Shown: positions 9,209-19,545 of the stretch, piece by piece
Layout: each line of letters begins with the position of its first letter
Position numbering within the stretch: position 1 is the stretch's first letter
Origin: Psilocybe azurescens
Taxonomy: Eukaryota; Basidiomycota; Agaricomycetes; Agaricales; Agrocybaceae
Assembly: GCA_023853785.1 (NCBI GenBank)
Contig: JAJIRX010000712.1
Location: forward strand, 1-64,000
Length of the DNA: 64,000 nucleotides
Reading direction: 5' to 3'
Made by a program: the position numbers and the translations under genes
The notes under the pieces: generated by a model
What the model saw: the letters and a program-made list of their open reading frames with translations, nothing else
Databases searched by the model: none
Told to the model about the DNA's origin: nothing

Positions 9209-11774
9209 TCATGGATTATTCTCCATAATCTCGGCATAGCGCCGTTGGACTTCGTCGTAGTGCTTCTGATAAAAGTCTTGCCAACTTCGTTCCGTCTGAC
9301 AAGGATACTGCGACAAACGACGCCTTATGAGGAACACTCCGAAGTGAAGATATGAGAAGGAGCATACCGTCGACCCCAGTCTGGCCCAGACATCATCTTC
9401 CTGCTCCGTTTCGTCTGTTTGAACAAAAACTGAGAAATAACATTGAGGTCGTCTTCCTCGAGCAGCTTGAATTCTTCCTCGGAAAGTCCGTTGTGAGTGT
9501 CAGGATTGGAACTCCCATTAGATTGTGCGAATTGGGACGGAATAGCTTCCTGAGCCATGGTTGGGGAATGGCCATTATGTGGAACTGAAGCTGCCTCTTC
9601 CATATTCACATCAGATACAGCGGAAGAAGGGCCAGGCTGGGATAAGCGTTGTGCTTTTCTGAAGGCTATACTGGACCGTTTACGCCATATATCGATGTCC
9701 TTTCCCGCACCTTTGCTATTTGTGTCTTCCATGACTTCAGAGTGTGGTGCGGTAGCTAAGGTCCACTTAGCATACATAATCGAGTTATCAACTTCCACTG
9801 ACCTTCTTATGAACTGCAGTAGCTATAGCGGTGGTGGATGTCGTATGGTCGCGTTCAAGAAGAACTTCAGCATAATCTGAAGCAAATTTTCTTTCTTCAT
9901 GAGTGAAGCTGTAACCATTACCCAATAGTCGTCGTGTATGCTCCGGAGGAATGGGAGGGTATGACGTCCGGTTATATTTGTAGCCTGAGAGGCAGCCTTC
10001 TCCTCTGCTTTCCTTAGACCTTCGGCTAGCATAGCTTTCTTTGCTGCGTTCTGCGACAACTTGGGCTTCGACGATTGGGATTCCTCTTCCAGTTTGCGCT
10101 CTCTTCTGCGCTGGGTCTGACGTTCATTCCTTTCTAATCGTTTCTCTTCTGCTCTGATAGCCTTTTCGTCATCGTCGGAATCGTCATTGGCTACCATAGA
10201 GTTTGGTCTCTTGCGTTTTCCGGCGACGATGCGATCGAATTCATAGTCCGAAGGCGAAAGCAGAGCACCGCGCTCCACACAATCGTGAACATATCTGGAT
10301 GGGACTGCGGTCTTTCCTGCGAGCTGAGCTGCCCGCAGGAGATCCGTAAAGGTCTTTTGGCTCTTGTTAGCGGTGTAAAGGATCACATAGTCTGCCAGCT
10401 CATGATCTTTTTCTATTCTGCCTCCGTTTTTCTTGGTTTCCTTATAAGCCTACAAGTAGCGAAGTATTTAGAGTGAAAGGTAGTACCTTGATAGCATCCA
10501 CAACATTACGACGATTATGAAGATCTATTTGAACGAAGAACGACAGTGGTCGACCAGTTTTGGTGAATATTTTCCCTGTCGAAAGTCCAGAATCCGACTC
10601 AGTCGGTTTGCTGAGCTTGGTGTCGCTGTTCATATACGGTGAAGCAGAAATCTTACGACGCTTTGAAGACGGGGAGGATTCTCTTTGTTTACCTTTCTTT
10701 TTCATCATATGAGGAGGCGGCGCGTCTGAAAACTCACTCGTCGAGCGACGATGAGACAATTTCTGGGGTACTTCAGGGAACGGCAAGGCTTGTTCCGGTA
10801 CAGGTGATTGCGTCCCTGGTCGATTGTACATCGGAGATTGCATTTGCGCGGCAGCAGGAAGCTTGGTGACTATGTCTGCCAAAGCCATTTTAAAAGCGTC
10901 TTCGTTGTACTGACCCCCAGTTGAACTCATCATCATGTTGTTGAACATTTGCTGGAACAGCATTGGGTTCATCATTGAGTTCATCATGGGGTTCATCATA
11001 GCAGATATTTGCATGGGGAATTGCATCTGGGCTATTGGATTCACCATATTCATGGCAGGTATTGGGTTGCTAGGCATTGAAGGCTGGGGAACACCTATGG
11101 GCGTCATTGATCGACTGTCTGCGGATGAAGTGGAGGCAGCGAGTGGTGGCACAGAATTTTGTGCGCTCTGTGGGGCTGGGAAGCTAAAGTATATTGATCA
11201 TACTCCGGCACACGAAAGAGCGATGATTTAGGCTCAATAGGCGTATTGCGAGGCGTGGGCAGCGGGCTTCTTATAGGCACTGCTGAGAATTCGTGAAGCT
11301 CGACGTCCAAAAGAAAAGAACTGACTTTCGTAAGTCTTCGTCGTCATCATCCTCCCCAATCGGTAATCCGTCGTCACGCGTTGTACAGTTTCCCCAATCG
11401 TCATCGGCGAGCAAAGGTCTCTGCTCTTCGATAGACTTATTGACCCATGTGTAGTGCAGGACGACTTTACCGTCATCTGTTCCCCAGTCGCGAATAAACT
11501 GCCTTCCTTGGGGCGTGTCCTGATTGACGAGGATGATCTGTGCTTCTTTAGGATTACTGCAGATAGACGCGCCATGGCTCTAAGAAAATGCACTCAAACT
11601 GTATTTGAAGGTACATGATGATGCAAGAACACATACTCTTAATTTTCTCATAAACTTGGGCCGACCTTGTATGCCTCCTGCCTCTGTGAAAATCTGGATA
11701 GGTGTGCCATCTTCGTTCAAGAAGATTTGGGGTGAATTTGCTTGGGATGCCTGGGATAGAGAGGGGGCATCCAT
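9209..11774 (-). CDS. Rap1-like tandem-BRCT and Myb protein (candidate telomere protein)
   Basis: The start MDAPSLSQASQANSPQIFLN leads into an N-terminal BRCT-like domain (IFLNEDGTPIQIF, then IILVNQDTPQGRQFIRDW after an intron). A Met/Pro-rich linker (about 10800-11100) and a Lys-rich nuclear-localisation-like segment follow. A second BRCT-like domain reads KIFTKTGRPLSFFVQIDLHN and DYVILYTANKSQKTFTDLL. A charged coiled coil precedes a Rap1-type Myb block with FTHEERKFASDYAEVLLERD, then HHTLKSWKTQIAKVRE and IDIWRKRSSIAFRKAQ. The C-terminus has SWQDFYQKHYDEVQRRYAEI, ending at 9209. BRCT plus Myb order matches fungal Rap1, which binds shelterin and silences telomere-proximal chromatin; the name is inferred. 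Single-base losses near 9701 and about 9970 break the Myb region. Confidence 0.55.
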
Positions 11775-12196
11775 GGCTGACCCAAAGAGCGTGACTGTTG
11801 CAAGTCGAGACGAACAAGATTCGGTCTTTCAAAGTAAATCCGGCGCCCACATAAGTTTAGTGTGTATGGGGTATCAATGTCACGGTCACGTTCCAATATT
11901 AACCGTATTGAATAGAATAGATGTTGAAGTTGACATTGATTGATCTGTTCACTGGACCCAGTGCTTTCTAGTGACGAAATCGGAAATTAAAGGGCATGAT
12001 TGTCTCAAAGTACATATACAAAGGGGATCATTCATTCAAGCCACCTCCATCACACCTAGAGTAGGTCGTATGATCATAAAATCCATAATTGAAATAGACA
12101 TATCATGTTCATAGGGTTGTATAATTGCATTAACAAACGCATATGATGTAGGGAACATGATGCAGATGTAGGAAATACAAATAAAGGACGTATCCT
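11775..12196. other. Intergenic, 5' of Rap1-like gene and 3' of RPS16
   Basis: About 420 bp with no supported gene. It contains the upstream region of the Rap1-like gene and the AT-rich 3' UTR of RPS16. Confidence 0.5.
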
Positions 12197-12750
12197 TTAA
12201 CGGTAACTGGATAAGGATGCTGTGATGAGCTTTGTCCCAAGATGGCAATATCCAATCGCGAACGTACCTCTTCTGTCTGCGAGCACGGGCACCATGACCA
12301 CCGAACTTCTTGGGCTCCATCCGTCTGGGGTCAGCAATCAACAGAGTTCGGTCGTAGGCCACCAATTTCTTCTTCAACTCCATGGCACTGTAGGCGTCGA
12401 TGTACTTGGCGTAGTAGGCGACGATGGCCTTAGCGATAGCCTGACGGATAGCATACACTTGGGAAGTGTGTCCTCCTCCCTTCACACGGACACGGATATC
12501 GAGGGGGTAAAGGACTCCTCGCCAGCGACGAGAACGGGCTCATAAACCTTGAGGCGGAGGATTTCAGGTTGGACGAGGTTGATGGGGATCCGTTAACACG
12601 GATGAGACCACGGCCTTCCTGGCGTGAGCAACAGCTGTCGCGGTCTATACGTTCAGAACCTCTGTTTAGACAATAGTAATAGGCTCTCCAAAAGCACGCT
12701 ACATACTTTCTTTTGCCGAACGTTTGGACGGCCTTAACTGATGATGCCAT
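12197..12750 (-). CDS. RPS16: 40S ribosomal protein S16 (uS9)
   Basis: Small-subunit protein whose C-terminal tail reaches the P-site tRNA. The start [15 protein letters not shown] at 12750 is followed by an intron, the [20 protein letters not shown] segment, [40 protein letters not shown], and GARARRQK joined across a last intron to SYR and TAA (12197-12199). The family length of about 143 residues fits. As read the middle exon breaks three times at homopolymers (plus-strand TT at 12616, G4 at 12584-12587, G5 at 12503-12507), and the first donor lacks a G near 12706. Four one-base losses in a universally essential gene point to sequencing error. Upstream, about 12780-12870 looks like a 5' UTR intron. 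Confidence 0.93.
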
Positions 12751-13046
12751 TTTTGAAGAAAGTCCCGGCTTTGGCGGCGGGTCGAAAGTGTCTAATAAAG
12801 AGAAAGATTTAGATATTGACAGAATTGCAGACCGACAGCGACGAACCTTGTTCTTGAGGTCGTTGAGGCCAGCGCCGGTAATACTACAGACGAAAAGGGA
12901 GTTGTGGCTTGGATCAGCTACCCAGTTTTAGCCGGCACTTTCCGAGATGTCGCTGACTAAGCAGGTGCTTGTTCCGAACAGCCACCTGCAAGCTTTCGCT
13001 GGCGCGTAGTGCTAGTGTTTCTTGACATCATTTTGGTCTTTTTATT
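12751..13046. promoter_or_regulatory. Divergent promoter of RPS16 and mitochondrial uL4m
   Basis: About 296 bp between the two start codons of a cytosolic and a mitochondrial ribosomal protein. On the minus strand a probable leader intron (gttcgt donor, attag acceptor) lies just upstream of the RPS16 ATG. Confidence 0.5.
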
Positions 13047-14049
13047 ATGTTGGGAAAGGCTGTATCTCGCGTATGTTACTCATAATGCTATCTAGAATTA
13101 TAATTCATCAATTTCCATAGATTTCCCGTATTTCATCGCGCGCCGCGCGCCTCACAGCACGATCAGTGAAGCCTGCGGTAAACGTTAAGGAAAGAACACC
13201 TGTACAGCAAGAAGGTGTGTTGGTTTATATTACATTCGAAAGATGTCGTTTTAATGTCGTTTTACAGCCTCTCCCATTCTCGAACCCGTCTATCTTTCTC
13301 TTACACCTTCTCTCAAACGCGGCCGATGGGATCCTCCTGCTGAAACCAGTGTCGCCGTCCTTGAACCGACCGTCTTCCGACACCCTCTTCGAAAGGACAT
13401 TCTTCATCTATGCGTCACACACCACCTAGACTCCCTACGCCAAGGTTCAGCAAACACGAAAACCCGTGGTGAAGTTCGCGGGTCTGGTCACAAGATTCGT
13501 CGCCAGAAGGGCACAGGCAAAGCACGTCTTGGCGATGCCCAAAGTCCCATGCTAAGGGGAGGAGGTGTCGCCTTTGGACCCAAACCACGAGACTTCAGCA
13601 CCAAACTTCCGAGGAAGGTCATAGACATGGGCATGCGCGTCGCCTTGAGTGCTAAGCTTCGGGAACAACGACTTGGCGTCATGACACGGTTATACTGGCC
13701 TAATGGTAAAACAAAGTTTCTAGTGCGAAAAATTGACCAACTCGGTTTGCGCAAGACTTTGTTTATCAGTGGAGAATCAACGGTGCACGAAGGCTTGCGA
13801 CAGGCTATTGCTAATATCCCACTTGTGCAATTGACCAACGTAAGCGACGTGACTGTTTACGAACTTATGAAGTGGGATAGGATTGTCATGGACTTAAAAG
13901 CTGTCGAACACTTCGAACAGCGTTTGAAGAAACAAAACGTCCCTACAATCGATATACCCCTCCTGCCAGCTGAACAAGCTGAAGTACCGCTGGCCGTCCT
14001 TGCTGGGGAAGCCGAGGCCTCCCAGCTATCTCATCTTAATACGTTGTAA
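13047..14049 (+). CDS. Mitochondrial large-subunit ribosomal protein uL4m
   Basis: Mitoribosomal L4, homologous to yeast YML6, lining the exit tunnel. Exon 1 (MLGKAVSR) and exon 2, an Arg/Ser/Ala-rich segment starting ISRISSRAARLTARS, form a typical mitochondrial presequence. Exon 3 starts near 13268 and carries PLRKDILHLCVTHHLDSLRQ, then NTKTRGEVRGSGHKIRRQKG, TGKARLGDAQSPMLRGGGVA and FGPKPRDFSTKLPRKV, the diagnostic L4 block. It ends after KWDRIVMDLKAVEHFEQRL and a Glu/Ala/Leu-rich tail at 14049. Introns are about 13071-13119 and about 13216-13267. The long third exon is intact as read, unlike many neighbours. It is divergent from RPS16. Confidence 0.9.
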
Positions 14050-14251
14050 CTTATTCACGTTCATACCCTACTACACAGTCACGCATTGCATACATTCCAT
14101 AATTACAGGAATTGCTATTACAGGGGTTCGGTCTTTTGTCAAATCCATCTCCGTCGTAGTTGTCTCCTCTCCTAAGTACATGTCTGACAAGTGCAAAGGA
14201 GTTGGTGACCAGGCAGGGTGACAGTCTTCGAGGTAAGGTCAAATAGGATAT

Positions 14252-15922
14252 TCAATCGAAATCGAAGTCCTCATCGTCGTCAGTCGATTCGTCGCGAAAA
14301 TTATACGGATCCTCTTCGTTATGACTACCATGAAGATCATATAGGTCCTCAAGTTCGTTATACGAGACCTCATCGTCGTATTCGCTGTATTCGTCGTTAA
14401 AGTCGTCGAAGTCGTAATTGATGTCAGCACCATACAGGTCGTCTTCGTCCTCATCTCCTAATCCCCACAATCTGTCATCTTCGTTATCGAAGAATTGATT
14501 TTCCAAATAATCATCAAGAAAGCCCTGGTCTGTAGAAGGTGGTATAACACTGGCCAAGATTCCTAGCCCTGCCTGTAATCGAAATTCGAGCGACTGTAAT
14601 TCGTTTGGGTCGTTACATCGTAAGAAGAAAGGGCGCCGCGGCTTAGGCAGGTCTGGGAGGAAATCAAAGAAAGCATCCAAAGGTTGGTAATTCAAGTTGA
14701 GGGTGACGGACTTCAAATTGGTGGAAAGAAATATATATGGTAGTGTTGAAAGTGCTGCCGATAGCGGAAAGGTGATGATATGCAAATCAGTAGTTGCTGG
14801 AAGAGAAGCCAGAAACGAAACATCGTCGAGCCATAAAGAAAAACTATGGATGCGCAGAGTTCGAAGTTTGGATAATTGAGTCAACCGAGAAAAGATCAAT
14901 TTGTGGTGAGTGGTCAGAGTTCCCCAGAGATAAGCAACTTCCAGATACTCGAGGTTTGGGGCGGACAAGAATGGCAAGAAACATCCGCAATCCGTTGCAT
15001 GGTTATTGTTAATATTTATGGCCAATGACCGCAGAGATGGAGCGTCGATATGTTGTTTGGAATCTTCCGCAGAGGGTGGTGCCATCTCAAATTGCCGGAC
15101 AATGAGTGTCGCCAATAATGGGCAGCCATCAAGAAGACTTTGAAATTCTCCCAGACTTGTATCGAGTTTGTCCACACTCAAGGAGGTCAAACTTGGCAAT
15201 GGGACAAAACCTCGGAAAGCAAACCTTTCCAGGTTGAGAGACTGAAGGCTCCTTCTACCACTAAACCAGTCAGGGCAATTGATGGGATTGGAAGAGGACA
15301 AAGAAAGATGGGAAGTATCTGAGGGTGTTCCATGTGTGGTGGAAATACTCAGAGTCTGAAGCTTGGGCGCTTCTTGGCCTTGCCATGTGCGAAAGATAGG
15401 AAAGACTTCCTGCGGGTCCCAAACGTGGATGGTCAAACTTCGAAGGCGCGATATATGAGTTGATATGGCGTTTAATACGCGAGATCGGTGGCCGGATTCA
15501 TCATACATCCAATGTGCTGATGTATTATACCAAACATCGACTAATGCGGGTTTCGATCTCTCAAAGTGGGTGAAAGGGTTAAATGGGGACTCCAGCGGCA
15601 AATGTATCTCCGTCCACAGAAGAGGGGCGCTCAAGGCTAAATTCCGCCATCGTTTGCACACCGTGGTCAAGACATATTGAAGTGGCGTATCGTAATCTGT
15701 TAACTTTGATTCACTTAAGAATATGGTGAATATTTCAAGAAGAAGATCGTCGGCAAGAGATTGGATGTATGGCGTTAAGGAAGGTGTGGAAGATGGGTTC
15801 TTGGTTATGCCTGTCTCTGCGTTAGTACAGTCGATCTGACCCTACGTTCAGTGAGGCCGTTTTAAGAGGTTTTGTTCGAAAGAACATACATCCACGTCAT
15901 TGATGTCTGTTTGCTGAGGCAT
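14252..15922 (-). CDS. F-box protein with LRR-like region and acidic C-terminus
   Basis: Exon 1 (from 15922) encodes MPQQTDINDVD; after an intron the protein continues to a classic agaricomycete F-box-like motif, SLADDLLLEIFTIFL...VLTTVCKRWRNLALSAPLLW, near residues 35-85. It is followed by about 300 residues of irregular Leu-rich repeats (SLTIHVWD, LQTLSIS, LQSLNLERF, LRSLAININ, LEYLEVAYL). The C-terminus (14252-14460) is a strongly acidic Asp/Glu/Tyr tail. Such proteins are putative substrate receptors of SCF (Skp1-Cullin-F-box) ubiquitin ligases and are hugely expanded in mushrooms; no substrate can be inferred. It is convergent with uL4m and divergent from RAD51. Confidence 0.8.
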
Positions 15923-16233
15923 ATCTCCCGGCTAACCAGTCGGGGTCAACCAAAATTTGACAGATAAAGGCAAACGTTTCGCAAGTCCGCTGAGACTTGG
16001 AGTATTGTCGGTCAAAGCAATCGTGAGCTGAAGGGTGAAAGCGATTATGGGTTGAAGTGCGAAAGCGCCGTGAAAGCTGAGTACAGGCAGTAATCACTAT
16101 AAGTGCAGTGTTGAAAGATGTAATCACGAGCACGTGATGAGAACGCGTTCGCGTTTTATTTCCGTGGGAGTTTGTTCAATTGAACGGCTTGATTCATCAT
16201 CACATTACTAACATAACCTCTCCTTCAATAACC
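15923..16233. promoter_or_regulatory. Divergent F-box/RAD51 promoter with E-box and MCB-like site
   Basis: A CACGTG E-box lies at 16131-16136 and an ACGCGT MluI cell-cycle box at 16143-16148, about 85 bp before the RAD51 ATG. In yeasts MCB sites bound by MBF drive G1/S expression of DNA-repair genes. Use here is inferred from motif and position. Confidence 0.55.
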
Positions 16234-17544
16234 ATGTCCCAACCGTCTCAATCTCAGGAATTGGGTGAAGATGAAGAGCAACAGTATCAGATGACAGGCC
16301 CTCTTCTCGTGAACAAACTTCAAGAAGCGGGCATCCACGCGAATGATATCAAGAAACTTTCAGAGTTCGGTCTGAACACTGTCGAGTCCGTGGCCTTCAC
16401 TCCAAAGAAAGTGCTGTTGACTATCAAAGGGATATCGGAGCAGAAGGCCGATAAGATTCTGGCTGAAGGTACTGCGGTCGCAGGGTTATAGCTACAGTGA
16501 CGGTCTACTGACACGGTTGTTCAGCGCAAAAGATTGTTCCTCTTGGATTCCAAAGTGCCACAGAAGTACACGCGCGTCGTTCAGAACTGGTGCATATCAC
16601 CACGGGATCGAAGCAGCTGGATGCACTTTTAGGAGGTAAGCGAGGTTGATTGTATGCATACCTTGATCAACACGCGTTGACCTCCCTTGTTTATAGGTGG
16701 GATAGAAACTGGTGCAATCACGGAACTTTTTGGCGAGTTTAGAACAGGAAAATCGCAGTTGTGCCATACACTTGCTGTTACATGCCAATTACCCGTCAAT
16801 ATGGGAGGCGGAGAAGGCAAATGCTTGTACATTGACACTGAAGGCACTTTCCGTCCAGTCCGTTTGCTCGCTGTGGCTGAGAGATACGGACTTAACGGAG
16901 AGGAAGTTCTGGATAACGTAGCATATGCAAGAGCATACAATGCCGATCATCAGAACGCTCTACTAACAAGTGCTAGTGCTCTAATGTCCGAATCAAGGTA
17001 AGACGAAGTCATATCAGCATCAACAGAATATTGACCCCTTCGCATAGATTCTGTCTTCTGATCGTGGATTCATGTACGGCACTTTACCGAACGGACTTCA
17101 GCGGTCGTGGGGAGCTATCTTCAAGGCAAAACCATTTGGGTAAATTCTTACGCACCCTACAACGCCTCGCAGATGAGGTATGAACCCCACTTCTATTTTG
17201 CGGACGGCGTTTAATTTAAGTTTAATGTTTTCTCAGTTTGGTATCGCAGTTGTCGTGACGAATCAGGTTATGTCGAGTCCAGATGCTGCTGCTGGGCCTT
17301 ATGCTGGGAATGAGAAGAAACCGATTGGTGGCAATATCATGGCGCATGCATCTACTACTCGGTACGTTTGTCTGTTTCAAGAATTAACCTGGGGCACATC
17401 TGACAATTACATAGACTTCAATTGAAGAAAGCACGAGGCAACACACGTTCATGTAAAATTTACGATTCCCCATGCTTACCTGAGTCGGAAACACACTTCG
17501 CCATTCTTGCGAGTGGCATTGGCGATCCTGAAGAGGAGACTTGA
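16234..17544 (+). CDS. RAD51: RAD51 recombinase
   Basis: Eukaryotic RecA-family strand-exchange protein of homologous recombination. The N-terminal domain reads [20 protein letters not shown] and the helix-hairpin-helix [18 protein letters not shown]. The ATPase core has Walker [10 protein letters not shown], then [40 protein letters not shown], Walker [30 protein letters not shown]-binding loop region [40 protein letters not shown] and the C-terminal [16 protein letters not shown]. It has at least five exons with short introns and TGA at 17542-17544. All signature motifs are intact and no frame break was found. The length (about 340 aa) is normal for Rad51. Confidence 0.95.
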
Positions 17545-17881
17545 ATAACTTGTAGCATATGGCTACTGTTTTGCCTCGCCGATTAGACGGAGGGCGATTA
17601 TCCAACCTTTTAACTTTTATCAGCTACATGCTCTTACCATGGACCGAGGAAGGCCGCCTTGGATTGTTATATTATATTACACTTTGTACAGTTTGATACA
17701 ATTGCATGCATGCCATATGGCGAAACCGACTAATGAAATGACGAAAATCCAGTTGAATGGGTGAAATGACCAGTTGAGTGGACGCGTAAGAGCAAATGCA
17801 ATGTAGAATGCGGGAGGAACCGTCCATAGTCGGATTTTGATATTGTACAATTTACTATGCCAAATGATGTTAGTTTACTTT

Positions 17882-19321
17882 TCAAGCCAAAAATCTTGTA
17901 ATGATGTTGGAATCCGTTGAGCTGATGCGTTCCTTGAGCTGGGGCAACTCTTTGAAGCTGACGTCTGCGATGTCGGCCATGAGGTATGCAACTTCTCCTT
18001 TGGAATCCGTATACTGCTTCTCGACGTTGTACGGCGACAAAGCTTCGTTGACTTGCTTCAGCACACCAGGCTGGTTTTTGTGAATGTGGCAAACACGAAT
18101 CTGCCCCCTTGCTCCGCTGGAATCGCGCGTAAGTCGACTTCGGGGAAATTGACAGCGCCCATAGTTGAACCGTAGCCGAGGTACCGCGAAAGAGCCTGGG
18201 CGACCTCTTCACCAATCATCTTCTGAGCCTCCTCTGTCGAGCCTCCGATGTGAGGTGTGAGGATAACGTTGGGAAGAGCTCGCAGGATGCTTGCCCAGGA
18301 ATTTAACTGATCGTCGAATGGAGCACCATTGGCACCGGGCTCGGCTGGGAATACGTCAATGGCAGCTCCCGCAAGATGTTTCGATTGGAGAGCTTCAATG
18401 AGAGCGGGTATGTCGACGACCCTCCCACGTGCGTTGTTGATAAGATAGGCGCCTTTCTTCATCTGACAGAGCTGTTCCTTTGAGATCATGTTGATAGTCT
18501 CTGGCAGTTCGGGGACGTGGAGTGTGACGAAGTCCGACTGGGCAAGAAGGCTGGCGAGGGTTTCGACTTGACGCGCTGAACCGAGGGGCATGATGTTGAC
18601 GACATCGTAAAATAGTACACGGAGACCGAATGCCTCTGAGAGGACAGATAGCTGGGAACCGATGTGGCCATAGCCTACGATTCCTAGGGTCTTGCCGCGG
18701 ATCTCCCAGCAGCCTTTGGACTGCTTGTTCCAGATGCCGGTGCGGAGTTCGTAGGATCGCTCGAACAATTGGCGCGAAAGCGCGATTAGCTCAGCCATGA
18801 CAAGCTCTGCTACTGATCGCGAGTTCGAGAAAGGAGAGTTGAACACAGGAATGCCAGCTCGTGCGGCAGCGGTTAGATCGACCTGGTTGGTGCCGATGCA
18901 AAAGCAACCGATGACTAGGAGCTGAGGAATGTATCGTGGATCAAGAAATGCGGTCATGCAGAGGTACTAAGCAAAATACCTTGGATGCAGCCTTGAGTAC
19001 GCGTGCTGTAATTTTGGTCTTGCTACGAATACCGATGGCTTGATATGAGCCGATCTTCTCAACGAGCTCATCCTCAGACATGGCCTTGGTAGAATGGTCA
19101 ACATGGTACCCCTGAGCTCTAAAGGCTGCAACAGCGTCGAGACTGATGTTCTCGAGAACCAAAAGCCTCAAGCCTTCGTTCTCGAGGGGATGGAGGATCC
19201 TGGGCTGACGAATGTCAGTGAGAGATTCGCGACGACGGGCGATGCGAAAGCGGTCGTGAATGTTGTTAGCGCCCTGCGGTGAGACGGAAGCGACGACCTT
19301 TGTGATGGGGATGGACATCAT
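17882..19321 (-). CDS. SER3: D-3-phosphoglycerate dehydrogenase (serine biosynthesis)
   Basis: Cytosolic NAD enzyme oxidising 3-phosphoglycerate to 3-phosphohydroxypyruvate, the first step of serine synthesis. The start MMSIPITKVVASVSP is at 19321. Then come ILHPLENEGLRLLVLENISL, a short intron (about 18957-18980), LLVIGCFCIGTNQVDLTAAA, the Rossmann motif GIVGYGHIGS, the catalytic region INNARGRVVDIPAL, and the active-site His segment NVILTPHIGGSTEEAQKMIG. The C-terminal ACT-type regulatory domain follows (VNEALSPYNVEKQYTDSKGE to the stop at 17882). A one-base loss at 18098-18099 (TTT read as TT on the coding strand) throws the as-read frame just before the ACT domain. The promoter is shared with HIS7 and carries two Gcn4/Cpc1 sites. 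Confidence 0.92.
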
Positions 19322-19545
19322 TGGGGAATTTTTGGACGAGTTGGCAGAACTCTCAACAACAAGCACTGATTTATATAATAAAACGTTTAGAAGGGCAAAG
19401 AGTTTTTGATCACAATGACTCAATCATCACGACAACAATTTATTTTTTATTTAAGAATCTCGGTCCGTTAGATCCGGTGAGTCAGATCTACGTATCTGCC
19501 TTTGCATTTTCTTTTCTTTTCTGTTCCCAGTTTGCAACCGCCACC
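19322..19545. promoter_or_regulatory. Bidirectional SER3-HIS7 promoter with two Gcn4/Cpc1 sites
   Basis: The 224 bp gap between divergent amino-acid biosynthesis start codons holds TGACTCA at 19416-19422 and TGAGTCA at 19478-19484, both exact matches to the Gcn4/Cpc1 heptamer in opposite orientations. One lies about 95 bp from the SER3 ATG, the other about 62 bp from the HIS7 ATG. General amino-acid control is the expected regulation. Confidence 0.7.

Noticed and set aside
12197..12750. RPS16 as a pseudogene because of several frameshifts
   Set aside because: Splice sites, stop and all coding signatures are perfect; the only defects are homopolymer losses shared with many other essential genes in the window.
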